Assembly: GCA_032128415.1 (NCBI GenBank)
Contig: JAQBGW010000096.1
Coordinates: 1-64,000, forward strand
Reading direction: 5' to 3'
Source: Ga0077527 sp032128415
GTDB taxonomy: Bacteria > Pseudomonadota > Gammaproteobacteria > Burkholderiales > SG8-41
DNA length: 64,000 nt
Below are positions 17,072 through 26,573 of this stretch, piece after piece. The position numbers were made by a program, and so were the translations under genes. The notes beneath the pieces were generated by a model. It was not told where the DNA came from. It ran no database searches and saw only the letters and a list, made by a program, of their open reading frames with translations. Each line of letters opens with the position of its first letter. The stretch's first letter is position 1.

Positions 17072-18947
17072 TCTTTCGATCAACCCCGGCGTCGAGATCC
17101 GCGACTCGGAACGCGAGCTGGAAAAGTTCCGTTGGCGACTGGGGCTGCTTGGGGTATTCGTATTTTTGATGTTCTCCCTGCTATTTCTGCGCTTTTTCTA
17201 TCTACAGGTCTTCCAGCACAACCATTACCGCACGCTGGCCGAAGCCAATCGCATCTCGGTGCTGCCCATCGCACCACACCGCGGCATCATTGTTGATCGC
17301 AACGGCGTCATGCTTTCTCACAACTACTCGGCATACACGCTGGAAATTACGCCGAGCGGGGTACGCAATCTTGAAGAGACGATCGACAGCCTTGCTGCCT
17401 TGGTCGATATATCACCGCGCGACCGGCGACGCTTCCGCAAGTTGCTCGATGAAAGCAAGCGCTTCGAAAGTCTGCCGATCCGCACCCGGCTTTCCGACGA
17501 GGAAATCGCACGTTTCGCGGCGCACCGCTTTCGTTTCCCCGGCGTCGAAGCCAAAGCGCGCTTGTTCCGTCAGTACCCGCAGGGCAAAATCTTTTCACAT
17601 GTAGTTGGTCACATCGGCCGCATCAATCAGCGCGAAGTCGAGCAACTGGAAGACGGGGGGCAGCTTGCTAACTACCGCGGTAGCGACTACATCGGCAAAA
17701 CCGGACTCGAGCAGAGTTACGAAAAATTCCTGCACGGCACCACGGGGGTCGAAGAAGTTGAAGTTGATTCCGGCGGACGCGCAGTACGCACCTTGTCACG
17801 CACGCCACCGGTGTCCGGCAATAACCTGGTGCTTAATCTCGACGCGGGCTTACAGGAAATTGCCTACAACGCTTTAGGCAACCACCGCGGCGCACTGGTG
17901 GCCATCGACCCCGCTACCGGCGGCATACTGGCCTTCGTCAGCAAGCCCGGTTTTGATCCCAATCTTTTCGTTGACGGCATTGACCCGCAGAGCTGGGCTG
18001 AATTAAACGGTTCGCCGGACAAACCCCTGCTCAACCGCGCTGCCGCCGGCACCTATCCGCCGGGCTCGACATTCAAACCCTTCATGGCGCTGGCTGCATT
18101 GTTCTACGGCAAACGCACGCCGCAGCAAGCCTTTCACGATCCCGGATATTTCATATTCGGCGGGCACCGCTTCCGCGACGACGAAGCCGGTGGTCACGGC
18201 ATGGTGAACATGTACAAGTCCATCGTCGAGTCATGCGACACCTACTACTACATACTGGCCAACGATCTCAACATCGATCCGATCGCCAATTTCATGACGC
18301 GGTTCGGGTTCGGCAGCCACACCGGCATAGACATTGCTGGAGAATTGACAGGGGTGCTGCCATCGACGGCATGGAAAATGCGCCGCTTCAACCAGAAATG
18401 GTATGCCGGCGAAACCATCAGCGTCGGCATCGGCCAGGGCTACAACAGCTACACGCCATTGCAGCTTGCCTCGGCCATCGCCACCATCGCCAACGACGGA
18501 GTGATGTTCCGGCCACAAATCGTAAATTACATCGAGAACATCCGCACCCGAGACCGCCAGTCGGTCGAACCCGCCGTGATACGCAATCTTGGCGTCAGGC
18601 AGGAACACCTCGACGTCATCAAGAACGCTTTGATCGGCGTCAACAAGGAAGGCACTGCAGCACGGGCTTTTACCGGCGCGCCCTACGTCAGCGCCGGAAA
18701 AACCGGCACCGCGCAGGTCATCGCCATCAAGCAGGGTGAGAAATACGTCGAGAGTCGCGTCGCGGAGCTGCACCGTGATCACGCGCTGTACATTGCCTAT
18801 GCGCCTGCAGACAAGCCGCGCATTGCGCTTGCTGTCATCGTGGAAAATGCGGGCTTCGGCGCACAAGCCGCCGCACCCATCGCCCGGCAAGTCATCGATT
18901 ACCATCTACTCGGAAAAACGCCTTTCCATCCGGCTGTAAAAAAATAA
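17064..18947 (+). CDS. mrdA: Penicillin-binding protein 2 (peptidoglycan transpeptidase)
   Basis: PBP2 cross-links lateral-wall peptidoglycan with RodA. It has 627 residues: a short cytoplasmic tail, one membrane helix (about 31-50, GVFVFLMFSLLFLRFFY), a pedestal domain with HRGIIVDRNGVMLSHN, and the transpeptidase domain. The nucleophile Ser is in PPGSTFKPF (SxxK), the SxD-type motif is around VESCDTYYY, and KTGTAQ is the KTG box. GTG 17064 overlaps mreD by 8 nt, and rodA follows 4 nt after the stop. Confidence 0.95.
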   Translation: MSDLSINPGVEIRDSERELEKFRWRLGLLGVFVFLMFSLLFLRFFYLQVFQHNHYRTLAEANRISVLPIAPHRGIIVDRNGVMLSHNYSAYTLEITPSGVRNLEETIDSLAALVDISPRDRRRFRKLLDESKRFESLPIRTRLSDEEIARFAAHRFRFPGVEAKARLFRQYPQGKIFSHVVGHIGRINQREVEQLEDGGQLANYRGSDYIGKTGLEQSYEKFLHGTTGVEEVEVDSGGRAVRTLSRTPPVSGNNLVLNLDAGLQEIAYNALGNHRGALVAIDPATGGILAFVSKPGFDPNLFVDGIDPQSWAELNGSPDKPLLNRAAAGTYPPGSTFKPFMALAALFYGKRTPQQAFHDPGYFIFGGHRFRDDEAGGHGMVNMYKSIVESCDTYYYILANDLNIDPIANFMTRFGFGSHTGIDIAGELTGVLPSTAWKMRRFNQKWYAGETISVGIGQGYNSYTPLQLASAIATIANDGVMFRPQIVNYIENIRTRDRQSVEPAVIRNLGVRQEHLDVIKNALIGVNKEGTAARAFTGAPYVSAGKTGTAQVIAIKQGEKYVESRVAELHRDHALYIAYAPADKPRIALAVIVENAGFGAQAAAPIARQVIDYHLLGKTPFHPAVKK

Positions 18948-18951
18948 CGCC

Positions 18952-20055
18952 ATGCATCCCATCATCCTGCGCTTTTCGCGTTTTGTAAGCCACCACGTGG
19001 ATGGTGTGCTGCTGTCGGCAGTGCTGCTGTTGATGTTCACCGGCCTGATCGTCCTGCTCAGCGCGTCAAACGCCAGCTTTTCCCGGGTCTCCGCGCAAAT
19101 GATGAACATGCTGGTAGCTCTGGGCGTCATGTGGATATTTGCGAATATCCCCCCGCATTATTTGATCCGCCTCGCCCTGCCGGTATTCATCGTGGGCTGC
19201 GTACTGCTCCTCGGTGTTGCGCAGTTCGGCGAAATCGTCAACGGCGCGCGGCGCTGGTTGAACCTCGGCGTCACCCGCATCCAGCCCTCGGAATTGATGA
19301 AAATTGCCGTGCCGCTGATGTTGGCCTGGTATTTCAACCGCAACGAAGCGTCACTGAAGCTGCGCAATTACATCGTCGCTGCGCTGATGTTGATCCTGCC
19401 GGTCGCCTTGATCGCGCGTCAACCCGATCTCGGCACTGCCATACTGATCATGGCAAGCGGCTGCTACGTGATCTTCCTCGCCGGCCTGTCCTGGCGCGTC
19501 ATCCTATCCCTAGTGGTCGCGAGCTGCGCCAGCCTGCCTTTTGTCTGGTCAGCGCTGCACGACTACCAGCGCCAGCGTGTCCTCACTCTGATTGATCCAA
19601 CCGCAGATCCGCTCGGAACGGGCTACCACACCATTCAGTCCACCATTGCCGTAGGCTCCGGTGGTGCGTTCGGCAAGGGTTGGATGAGCGGCACACAAAC
19701 TCATCTTGACTTCATTCCAGAACGCACTACGGATTTCATATTTGCCGTCTATGCTGAAGAGTTCGGCCTGCTGGGCAGCGCAGTACTGCTCGGTCTGTTC
19801 CTGTTCGTCATCGCCCGGGCGATGGTTATCACCGCCCAGGCGCCATCACTGTTTACGCGACTGCTCGGCGGCGCCATCACGCTGACTTTCTTCACCTATG
19901 CCTTCGTCAACATGGGCATGGTCTCCGGCATACTGCCGGTAGTGGGCGTACCGCTGCCACTGATCAGTTACGGTGGTACCTCGCTGGTATCAATCTGTGT
20001 AGGTTTCGGCATCCTGATGAGCATCCATACCCACAAGAAATTGGTGCCGACATGA
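18952..20055 (+). CDS. mrdB: Peptidoglycan glycosyltransferase RodA
   Basis: RodA is a SEDS-family polymerase of lipid II with 367 residues and ten hydrophobic helices. Typical sequences are WLNLGVTRIQPSELMKIAVP, ARQPDLGTAILIMASG (catalytic Asp) and DFIFAVYAEEFGLLGS, with the C-terminal GIPLPLISYGG-type block here VPLPLISYGGTSLVS. It is paired with mrdA 4 nt upstream and overlaps rlpA by 4 nt. Confidence 0.96.
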   Translation: MHPIILRFSRFVSHHVDGVLLSAVLLLMFTGLIVLLSASNASFSRVSAQMMNMLVALGVMWIFANIPPHYLIRLALPVFIVGCVLLLGVAQFGEIVNGARRWLNLGVTRIQPSELMKIAVPLMLAWYFNRNEASLKLRNYIVAALMLILPVALIARQPDLGTAILIMASGCYVIFLAGLSWRVILSLVVASCASLPFVWSALHDYQRQRVLTLIDPTADPLGTGYHTIQSTIAVGSGGAFGKGWMSGTQTHLDFIPERTTDFIFAVYAEEFGLLGSAVLLGLFLFVIARAMVITAQAPSLFTRLLGGAITLTFFTYAFVNMGMVSGILPVVGVPLPLISYGGTSLVSICVGFGILMSIHTHKKLVPT

Positions 20056-21125
20056 CCACCAGTGCCAACGTAATCTATGCGGGAGGCAGAACAGAAAGCC
20101 TCCGCGGGAAGCACCTGCGCGGTCCCGCCGTGGCCGTCGTGCTGGCAATCATGCTTGCCGCCTGCGGCGGTTTGCCCAAACGCAGCGGCACCATTGACCG
20201 GTTGCCGGAGTCGTCCGACACATCATCCACCCGCGGCGGCGGTTACTACCTCGACGACGGCCCCGGCCCCGGCGCGCCGGCAGACATCGGCGCCATACCC
20301 GACGCAGTGCCGCGTATCGAGCCTTTGCATCGCGGCACCATGCGTCCCTATGTGGTCATGGGCCGCAGCTATACGCCCATGACGGAACTCACGTCCTACA
20401 AGGCGCGCGGTATCGCCTCCTGGTACGGGCGCCGTTATCACGGCAAGAAAACGTCATCCGGCGAAACGTACGATATGTACGCCATGAGTGCGGCGCATAC
20501 CGTGCTGCCGATCCCGAGTTATGTGCGCGTCACCAACGTGACCAGCGGCAAATCAATCGTCGTTCGCGTCAATGATCGCGGACCATTCATCGATAGCCGG
20601 TTGATCGACTTGTCCTATACCGCAGCCTACAAACTGGGATTGATCAGCGCCGGTAGCGGCACCGTTGAAGTCGAAAGTATCATTCCCGGAAGCCAGCCAC
20701 CGACCGCTGTCGCGGCGCCTGCGCCGATACCGCCTCCGCCAACACCGGCCGCACCAGTCGCCATACCCGTGACGCCCGATCCAACGCCGGTCACCGCCAC
20801 TCCGTTACCTGCGCCATCATCACCCACGATGGCATCGGCACCAGTGCCTGCACCTGCAGTAACTCCCTCATCGACGGCAGTCACAGGCGCAATGGTCGGC
20901 AGTTACGTGCAGTTCGGGGCATTCGGTGTCAGGGAAAATGCCGAAAACTATCTGGCACGGCTGCAGACGCAGGCGACCTGGCTTGCCGGATCACTGCATG
21001 TCCACCACAGCGACGGCATTTATCGCGTACAGGCAGGGCCATATGCGAGTGATGCCGCGGCGCGCGAAACTGCAGAGCGCGCCAGTCAGACGCTGGGCAC
21101 AAAACCGGTGATCATTACGCGCTGA
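20052..21125 (+). CDS. rlpA: Septal ring lytic transglycosylase RlpA (lipoprotein)
   Basis: The 357-residue protein has a lipobox (VLAIMLAACGG, Cys about residue 38), so it is a lipoprotein, probably outer membrane. The double-psi beta-barrel domain (about 118-210) has GIASWYGRRYHGKKTSSGE, MSAAHTVLPIPSYVRVTN and VNDRGPFIDSRLIDLS with the catalytic Asp. A Pro/Ala-rich linker (about 215-280) leads to a C-terminal SPOR domain (about 285-357) that binds denuded septal glycan. It closes the mre-mrd operon (ATGA overlap with rodA). Confidence 0.93.
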   Translation: MTTSANVIYAGGRTESLRGKHLRGPAVAVVLAIMLAACGGLPKRSGTIDRLPESSDTSSTRGGGYYLDDGPGPGAPADIGAIPDAVPRIEPLHRGTMRPYVVMGRSYTPMTELTSYKARGIASWYGRRYHGKKTSSGETYDMYAMSAAHTVLPIPSYVRVTNVTSGKSIVVRVNDRGPFIDSRLIDLSYTAAYKLGLISAGSGTVEVESIIPGSQPPTAVAAPAPIPPPPTPAAPVAIPVTPDPTPVTATPLPAPSSPTMASAPVPAPAVTPSSTAVTGAMVGSYVQFGAFGVRENAENYLARLQTQATWLAGSLHVHHSDGIYRVQAGPYASDAAARETAERASQTLGTKPVIITR

Positions 21126-21153
21126 TCACGCAGCTTTCCTGCTGCACTGCCGG

Positions 21154-21630
21154 TCAATGTTTGTGCTGCGGTGCGGGTTGCCCTTTGAGATCACGCACGT
21201 CGACTGACAACTTCATCGTCTCGCGTTTTTTGTCGGCCGATTCAAAAATCAGTTGCAGCGGCACTTTGTCGCCGGCACTCAGCGGTTGTTGCAGATTCAT
21301 CAACATCATGTGATAACTGCCGGGTCCCAGTTTGATCGTTTTTCCTGCCGGAACATCAACACCATCGACAGGAAACATTTTCATCACGCCGTTGGTCATG
21401 GTCATCTGATGCACTTCGACGATTTTCGCGACGGGACTGCTTGCCCCCACCAGCCGCACGGCGGATTTCGCTGTGATTTCCATGAACGCACCGGTTGCGC
21501 TTTGTCCCTGCACCGTACCGCGTATCCATGCGTCCTTGACGGTGACTTGCTGTGCCTGCGCCGGCGCAGCGCACAACAGCATCAATAACAACATTCCGCA
21601 TATGTTTTTCCCGCAGACCGCACGATGCAT
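21154..21630 (-). CDS. PCu(A)C-type periplasmic copper chaperone
   Basis: This 158-residue exported protein has a signal peptide (GMLLLMLLCAAPAQAQ). The copper site follows the H-M-x10-M-x21-H-x-M pattern: EVHQM, VMKMF and SYHMMLM, in about the spacing expected. PCu(A)C proteins deliver Cu(I) to cytochrome oxidase assembly or to Sco. The C-terminal tail is His-containing (PQHKH). No oxidase or sco gene is nearby. A TonB-family gene lies 62 nt upstream on the same strand, and convergent rlpA ends 28 nt away. Confidence 0.9.
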   Translation of the reverse strand: MHRAVCGKNICGMLLLMLLCAAPAQAQQVTVKDAWIRGTVQGQSATGAFMEITAKSAVRLVGASSPVAKIVEVHQMTMTNGVMKMFPVDGVDVPAGKTIKLGPGSYHMMLMNLQQPLSAGDKVPLQLIFESADKKRETMKLSVDVRDLKGQPAPQHKH

Positions 21631-21692
21631 TAATTATCCTTTAAAAACAAATAGTTATATAATTTTTCCGGGCGGATCTGGCGCAAGTTTGC

Positions 21693-22421
21693 TCACGAAA
21701 GTCCCTCCAACCTGAACACAATGGGCACGCGCACCCAGCCTTCGACATGCTGCAAGCCGCGGCGTGCAGGTACGAAACGCCAGTTGCGCACGGCATCGAC
21801 GGCGGCATTGTCGAGTGGTGATGAGCCGCTTGATCGATCCAACTCCACCTGAACCGGCGCGCCTTCTGCATTGACCAGCACCCGCAGCATAACCGTACCT
21901 TCATCACCAATACGACGTGCGGCCTGCGGATATCGCGGCGGCGGATTGCGCAAATAGGCCGCATTAAAGGCCGGGGGCGTCACCGCTTCTGCGCGTGCGA
22001 CGGGCGCAGGCTTGGTCTCGACTGCGGATCGCGGCGGCTCCACGGGCATGGTAAACGCCGGCGGCGCCGGGCTTGGTTGCGTTACTACAATCGAAGTTTC
22101 GGTCGGCAGGCGTTCCGGCTGACTGGCCACGTCCTGCGCCATGGATTGCGGATCAGTTTTTACTCGCTGCGGAACTGCCGGTTGCAGGCGTGGGGGCAAC
22201 GCGGTTATCGGCCCGGGTTCGGCGGACACAATGACGACATCCAGTACCGGCACTGGTGACGCCACTGGCGTACGCAGCCAATCAGTGAAAAACGTGAACA
22301 CCAGCGCATGGAGCACAAGACTCGCTGCCAGACACAGGATCAGCACCCGCAACGATGCAGACCACGTGCCGGGCCGGATGTTGCGCATAGGGTCTGTGTG
22401 AAATTCTCTGCTCATATCCAA
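21693..22421 (-). CDS. TonB-family energy transducer
   Basis: The 242-residue protein has one N-terminal membrane helix (about 25-45, LRVLILCLAASLVLHALVF), a proline-rich periplasmic spacer (about 55-150) and a C-terminal TonB domain (about 155-240): NPPPRYPQAARRIGDEGTVM, VELDRSSGSSPLDNAAVDA and VRNWRFVPA are typical. TonB passes proton-motive energy to outer-membrane receptors. exbB, exbD and a receptor are absent nearby, so it is not assigned to a substrate. It sits upstream of the copper chaperone, which may hint at metal-related uptake. Confidence 0.87.
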   Translation of the reverse strand: MDMSREFHTDPMRNIRPGTWSASLRVLILCLAASLVLHALVFTFFTDWLRTPVASPVPVLDVVIVSAEPGPITALPPRLQPAVPQRVKTDPQSMAQDVASQPERLPTETSIVVTQPSPAPPAFTMPVEPPRSAVETKPAPVARAEAVTPPAFNAAYLRNPPPRYPQAARRIGDEGTVMLRVLVNAEGAPVQVELDRSSGSSPLDNAAVDAVRNWRFVPARRGLQHVEGWVRVPIVFRLEGLS

Positions 22422-22547
22422 CCGCGCTGACGTCGGACTGTCCGGTCAGCGCACTCAACAGGGATGGGCATTATCAGCGTATCGAAGCCACACGACAATC
22501 AGCCGCACAAACTGTGCCGCCGGCGGCCACGATATACTTAACGCACA

Positions 22548-22784
22548 ATGAAAACCGTGCTGATCATGTTGATTGACGCCTACCGGCTACTGCTGTCACC
22601 ATTTTTCGGCACACAGTGCCGGTTTTACCCGACGTGCTCGGCCTACGCGCGTGTAGCCATCGAACTGCACGGCGCGCTCAGAGGGACCTGGTTGACCTTC
22701 CGGCGCATCGGCAAGTGCCATCCCTGGCATGAGGGCGGCGTCGATAACGTGCCAGAGAAGACAGCGCGGAGTGATGGGCGATGA
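22548..22784 (+). CDS. yidD: Membrane protein insertion efficiency factor YidD
   Basis: This 78-residue protein has the YidD signature: IDAYRLLLSPFFGTQCRFYP followed by TCSAYARVAIELHG and CHPWHEGGVD, with the conserved Cys residues. YidD assists YidC in inserting inner-membrane proteins. In most bacteria it lies in rpmH-rnpA-yidD-yidC; here it stands alone, divergent from the TonB gene (126 nt) and convergent with the rRNA methyltransferase gene. Confidence 0.92.
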   Translation: MKTVLIMLIDAYRLLLSPFFGTQCRFYPTCSAYARVAIELHGALRGTWLTFRRIGKCHPWHEGGVDNVPEKTARSDGR

Positions 22785-22835
22785 GTGCGGAGCGGACAGC
22801 AAGAAGCGCCTATCCGTCGCTTTCGTTCGGCACGA

Positions 22836-24017
22836 CTAGTTCGCTGTTCTGCAGATCAATCCCTTTAGATACTCACCTTCGGGGAAATTGAGTGCCACCG
22901 GGTGGTCAGGCGCGGCGTGCAGCCACGCGGTGATCCGCGCATCAACTCCGGCGTCGAGCGCTGCGCCGGCAATTATTTTCTGGAAAAGATCCGGGTTGAC
23001 GCCCCCTGAACAGGAATACGTCATCAGCGTGCCACCGGGATTGAGCAGCTTGAAGCCGAGCAGGTTGATGTCCTTGTAGGCACGCGCAGCTTTTTCTGCG
23101 TGTGCTGCTGTCGGTGCCAACTTCGGCGGATCGAGCACAATAATGTCGTAACGCTGCCCACTGTCGCGCATGGCGCGCAGCGTTTTGAACACATCACCTT
23201 CCAGCCATTCAACCTCACCTGAATGATTCAACGCGGCATTGGCCCGCGCCGCCGCCAGTGCCGGGCCCGAGCTGTCGATGGCGGTGACTGCAGTCGCACC
23301 ACCGGCCAGCGCGCCGATCGCGAACCCGCCTGTGTAACAAAAACAATCGAGCACCGTCTTGCCGGTGGACAGCGCCCGCAGACGCTGCCGGTTATCGCGC
23401 TGATCGAGATAAAACCCTGTTTTGTGACCGCCTTCGACATCGACGGCGAACTGCAGGCCATGCTCGATGATGATGATCGGACTCGACGCTGCCGTGCCGC
23501 GCAATAAGCCTGTGCGCGGCGGCAACCCTTCCAGTTGCCGCACATCGGCATCCGAGCGCTCAACCACACGTGCAATGCCGGGCAGTGCCGCAAGCGCATC
23601 GGCAATCGCATCGCGCCAGCGATCTGCACCGGCAGACAGCAGTTGCACGACGACGGTGTCGCCGTAGCGATCGGCAATCATGCCGGGCAGCCCATCGGTT
23701 TCACCATGCACCAGGCGCGCAGCGTTGGTAACGCCCTCCGCCAGCAGGGCGTTGCGCAAACCCGCCGCCCGGTTCACGCGTTGCGCAAAAAATTCGGCAT
23801 TAATGTCACGCGGCGACCAACTCCACACCCGCGCGCGGATCTGCGATTGCGGACTGCAGGCGGCAATCGCCAGAAAATCACCGTCGGCAGAGCGCACCTC
23901 TACTGTGTCACCCGCCAGCGGATTGCCCTCGATGCGCGCCACGCCGCCGGAGAATATCCACGGATGTCGGCGCTTCAGCGATTTCTCGCGGCCGGGTTTG
24001 AGTATCAATTTGTGCAT
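22836..24017 (-). CDS. rlmI: Class I SAM-dependent rRNA methyltransferase (RlmI-like)
   Basis: This 393-residue protein resembles RlmI, the 23S rRNA m5C1962 methyltransferase. An N-terminal PUA-type domain (about 1-75; LKPGREKSLKRRHPWIFSGG) is followed by a Rossmann domain with VLDCFCYTGGFAIGALAGGA (SAM motif I), DIIVLDPPKLAP (motif IV) and LMTYSCSGGV, which carries the Cys of an m5C enzyme. The same family includes YwbD-like relatives, so the exact target is an inference. It is the last gene of the xerC-side minus-strand block. Confidence 0.85.
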   Translation of the reverse strand: MHKLILKPGREKSLKRRHPWIFSGGVARIEGNPLAGDTVEVRSADGDFLAIAACSPQSQIRARVWSWSPRDINAEFFAQRVNRAAGLRNALLAEGVTNAARLVHGETDGLPGMIADRYGDTVVVQLLSAGADRWRDAIADALAALPGIARVVERSDADVRQLEGLPPRTGLLRGTAASSPIIIIEHGLQFAVDVEGGHKTGFYLDQRDNRQRLRALSTGKTVLDCFCYTGGFAIGALAGGATAVTAIDSSGPALAAARANAALNHSGEVEWLEGDVFKTLRAMRDSGQRYDIIVLDPPKLAPTAAHAEKAARAYKDINLLGFKLLNPGGTLMTYSCSGGVNPDLFQKIIAGAALDAGVDARITAWLHAAPDHPVALNFPEGEYLKGLICRTAN

Positions 24018-24062
24018 TACAGGATGTATTTACGGCCCCGGGCACTGTGGCCCGAATACAGG

Positions 24063-25031
24063 TTATTTGTCTTTGCGCCGGGCGCGCGGGTGCGCCGCAT
24101 CGTAAATCTTCGACAGATGCTGAAAGTCCAGTTGCGTATAAACCTGCGTTGTTGAAATGCTGGCGTGACCCAGCATTTCCTGCACTGCGCGCAAATCGCT
24201 GCTCGATTGCAGCACATGCGATGCGAACGAATGGCGCAGCATGTGTGGATGCACGCGCGAGGCAATACCCTGCTGCAACGCGCGCTGCCGCACCCGGGAC
24301 TGGATAGCGCGAGGGCCCAGCCGCCGTCCCTGCGGGCCGACGAACAGCGCATCCGTCTCGACCTTCGGCAAGGCGTTGCGCACGGCAAGCCATGCCTGCA
24401 GTGCCGTGGCTGCGTGGCTGCCGACCGGCACTATTCGCGTCTTGCTGCCCTTGCCGGTCACCCGCACCGTGGCATCAGCAAAATTGACGTCCCCCGGCGC
24501 GAGCCCTACCAGTTCCGCCAGCCGCAGTCCCGACGAATAAAACAATTCGAGTATGGCCCGATCACGCGCCGCCAGCGGATCGGTCGCGTCAATTTCGACC
24601 AGTTGCCGCGCCTCATCCGGCGACAACGATTGCGGCAGGCGCTTGGCGCTTTTCGGTGCGCGGATGCCGACACAGGGATTCTGTTTGCAACCGTGGTCGC
24701 GCGCGAGATATTGGTAGAACCCGCGCCACGCCGAGAGCATGCGCGCCAGGCTGCGTCCGTCGAGTCCCCGGCCGTGCAACTGCGCGACAAAACGGCGAAT
24801 GTCATGGACGCGCAGTTCCGCCACCGGTGTTGCGCCCGCCAATGCAGCCAGCGCCTCAATATCACGCCGGTAATTATTCGCGGTGTGCGCAGCCAGCCGG
24901 CGCTCGTGGGTCAGGTGCTCGATGTAACGTTCGATGAGTTGCAGCGCTGCACCGGATTTTGGTGCTGCAGTGGTTGCCACAGCAGGCGCCGCTGCGGATG
25001 CCGGAGAACGAGCGCGGCCGCGTGAACTCAC
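24063..25031 (-). CDS. xerC: Tyrosine recombinase XerC
   Basis: XerC resolves chromosome dimers at dif with XerD. From GTG 25031 it has 322 residues, in a GTGA overlap with the DUF484 stop; an upstream ATG at 25058 would extend the overlap. After an Ala-rich tail (about 1-30) come the SAM-like core-binding domain (LIERYIEHLTHERRLAAHTA) and catalytic domain, with Arg in SSGLRLAELVGL, Lys in TGKGSKTRIVP, HMLRHSFASH, LGHASISTTQVYTQLD (final His and nucleophile Tyr). The dapF-DUF484-xerC arrangement is the usual chromosomal one, so it is not a phage integrase. Confidence 0.93.
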   Translation of the reverse strand: MSSRGRARSPASAAAPAVATTAAPKSGAALQLIERYIEHLTHERRLAAHTANNYRRDIEALAALAGATPVAELRVHDIRRFVAQLHGRGLDGRSLARMLSAWRGFYQYLARDHGCKQNPCVGIRAPKSAKRLPQSLSPDEARQLVEIDATDPLAARDRAILELFYSSGLRLAELVGLAPGDVNFADATVRVTGKGSKTRIVPVGSHAATALQAWLAVRNALPKVETDALFVGPQGRRLGPRAIQSRVRQRALQQGIASRVHPHMLRHSFASHVLQSSSDLRAVQEMLGHASISTTQVYTQLDFQHLSKIYDAAHPRARRKDK

Positions 25032-25684
25032 GCCGGGTCGAGATGGCGCAGCAGGCACCCGGCGACCACTTCACCAATACGCGTCAGGTAAAGAGTGCCC
25101 ATTTCCGGATAAAACCGCTGTGCATCCTCACTCGCCAAAGCAAGCAAACCGAAGGTGTCGCGACCGCGCAATGGCACATAGGCATACGACTTGAGCAATG
25201 GTGCTGCCTCGCCGAAAAATTCTGCGGTATCAGCCATCGCCAACGGGCCGCAGTGCGGATGCAACATGCCTGCGGCGAATGCGCGCGTGGCTTCTGACGC
25301 CGTAAATTCCGGGGCAGCGCCCGTCGCTCCGCTGTGCCAGATACGCAGCGCCACGTGTGGAACCGCAAAATCTTCGCGCAAATTGAACCCTGCCGTCCGC
25401 AGCAGCCCCTGTACGTCGTGCGCACCGATCAGCGTCAACGTCAAACGATGCACTTTCTCGCCGATGACGTCATTCTCCTCGCCAAACTGGATCAGTTCGC
25501 CGAGCTTGTTTTCGAGTTGCTTGCCGCGCTCGCGCAGCGTCAGGATCTGTCGTTCGCCGATGGAAATTGCCCGTCCGCCATGGGGATGCGGAATAAACAC
25601 GTCGGCGACAACTTCCGCGTGGTTTTCAAAAAATTCCGGGTGTTCTTTCAGATACGCGGCGACGTCATCGGGTTTCATCAGCAA
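25028..25684 (-). CDS. DUF484 family GAF-like protein
   Basis: The 218-residue protein belongs to the DUF484 family found between dapF and xerC in many proteobacteria. The N-terminus MKPDDVAAYLKEHPEFFENH and VFIPHPHGGRAISIGERQIL are hallmarks. A central helical segment (about 50-100) leads to a GAF-like domain (about 105-215, with YVPLRGRDTFGLLALASED). The function is unknown. The ATG at 25678 (second Met) may be the real start. It overlaps xerC by 4 nt. Confidence 0.88.
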   Translation of the reverse strand: MLMKPDDVAAYLKEHPEFFENHAEVVADVFIPHPHGGRAISIGERQILTLRERGKQLENKLGELIQFGEENDVIGEKVHRLTLTLIGAHDVQGLLRTAGFNLREDFAVPHVALRIWHSGATGAAPEFTASEATRAFAAGMLHPHCGPLAMADTAEFFGEAAPLLKSYAYVPLRGRDTFGLLALASEDAQRFYPEMGTLYLTRIGEVVAGCLLRHLDPA

Positions 25685-25712
25685 TTCTTCCTTGATGGCC
25701 TGTTATTACCTG

Positions 25713-26549
25713 TCATTGGGGCAGCGTCACAACGCCCTCGTACACGGTGACCGCAGGCCCGGTCATCAGCACCGGCTGCCCTGCGCCCGACCATACTATA
25801 ACGAGGTCGCCGCCGCGCGTCGAAACAGTAACGCGCTGATCAAGCAGCCCGCGGCTGATACCGGCAACAACCGCCGCGCAGGCGCCGGTGCCGCAGGCCA
25901 GCGTTTCGCCCGTGCCACGCTCATAAACGCGGAGCCGGATATGTGCGCGATCCATCACCTGCATATAGCCGGCGTTGACGCGTTGTGGAAACCGGGGATG
26001 CGCTTCGAGCAATGGCCCTTGCGCCGCCACCGGGGCCGCATCGACATCGCCGACAACTTGCACCGCATGCGGATTTCCAATAGATAACACATTGATTTTA
26101 AAAGTATTTTTTTCGATCTGTAGATCGTACAGCAGTGCCTGTGCCGGCGCCACAAACGGGATGCGCGACGGCTCGAATTCCGGCACACCCATATTCACCG
26201 TGACCTGGCCATCGGCTTCAAGGCGCGGTTCGATCACGCCGCCCGGCGTGCCGACACGAATGATCGTTTTTGCCGTCAGCCCGCGCTCATGCGCATAACG
26301 CACAAAACAGCGCGCGCCATTGCCGCATTGCTCGACCTCACCGCCGTCAGCGTTGAAGATCCGGTAAAAGAAATCGGTGTCGACAGAGCGTGCCGGCTCC
26401 ACCATCAGGATCTGGTCGCAGCCGACACCGTAATGGCGATCGGCGAGAAGGCGCAACTGCGCCGGGGTCAGCGCTATGGGACCAGCGGTCGCGTCGAGCA
26501 CCACAAAGTCATTGCCCAGCCCATGCATTTTGGTGAATTTCAGCTGCAT
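25713..26549 (-). CDS. dapF: Diaminopimelate epimerase
   Basis: DapF converts LL- to meso-diaminopimelate for lysine and peptidoglycan. It has 278 residues and begins QLKFTKMHGLGNDFVVLDAT. The two catalytic cysteines are in EQCGNGARCF (about residue 76) and ACGTGACAAVVAG (about residue 221), and RVYERGTGET precedes the second. It lies 24 nt after the CoA-binding protein gene and 28 nt before DUF484. Confidence 0.96.
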   Translation of the reverse strand: MQLKFTKMHGLGNDFVVLDATAGPIALTPAQLRLLADRHYGVGCDQILMVEPARSVDTDFFYRIFNADGGEVEQCGNGARCFVRYAHERGLTAKTIIRVGTPGGVIEPRLEADGQVTVNMGVPEFEPSRIPFVAPAQALLYDLQIEKNTFKINVLSIGNPHAVQVVGDVDAAPVAAQGPLLEAHPRFPQRVNAGYMQVMDRAHIRLRVYERGTGETLACGTGACAAVVAGISRGLLDQRVTVSTRGGDLVIVWSGAGQPVLMTGPAVTVYEGVVTLPQ

Positions 26550-26573
26550 TTCAGGCGCATTTCATTCACACCT

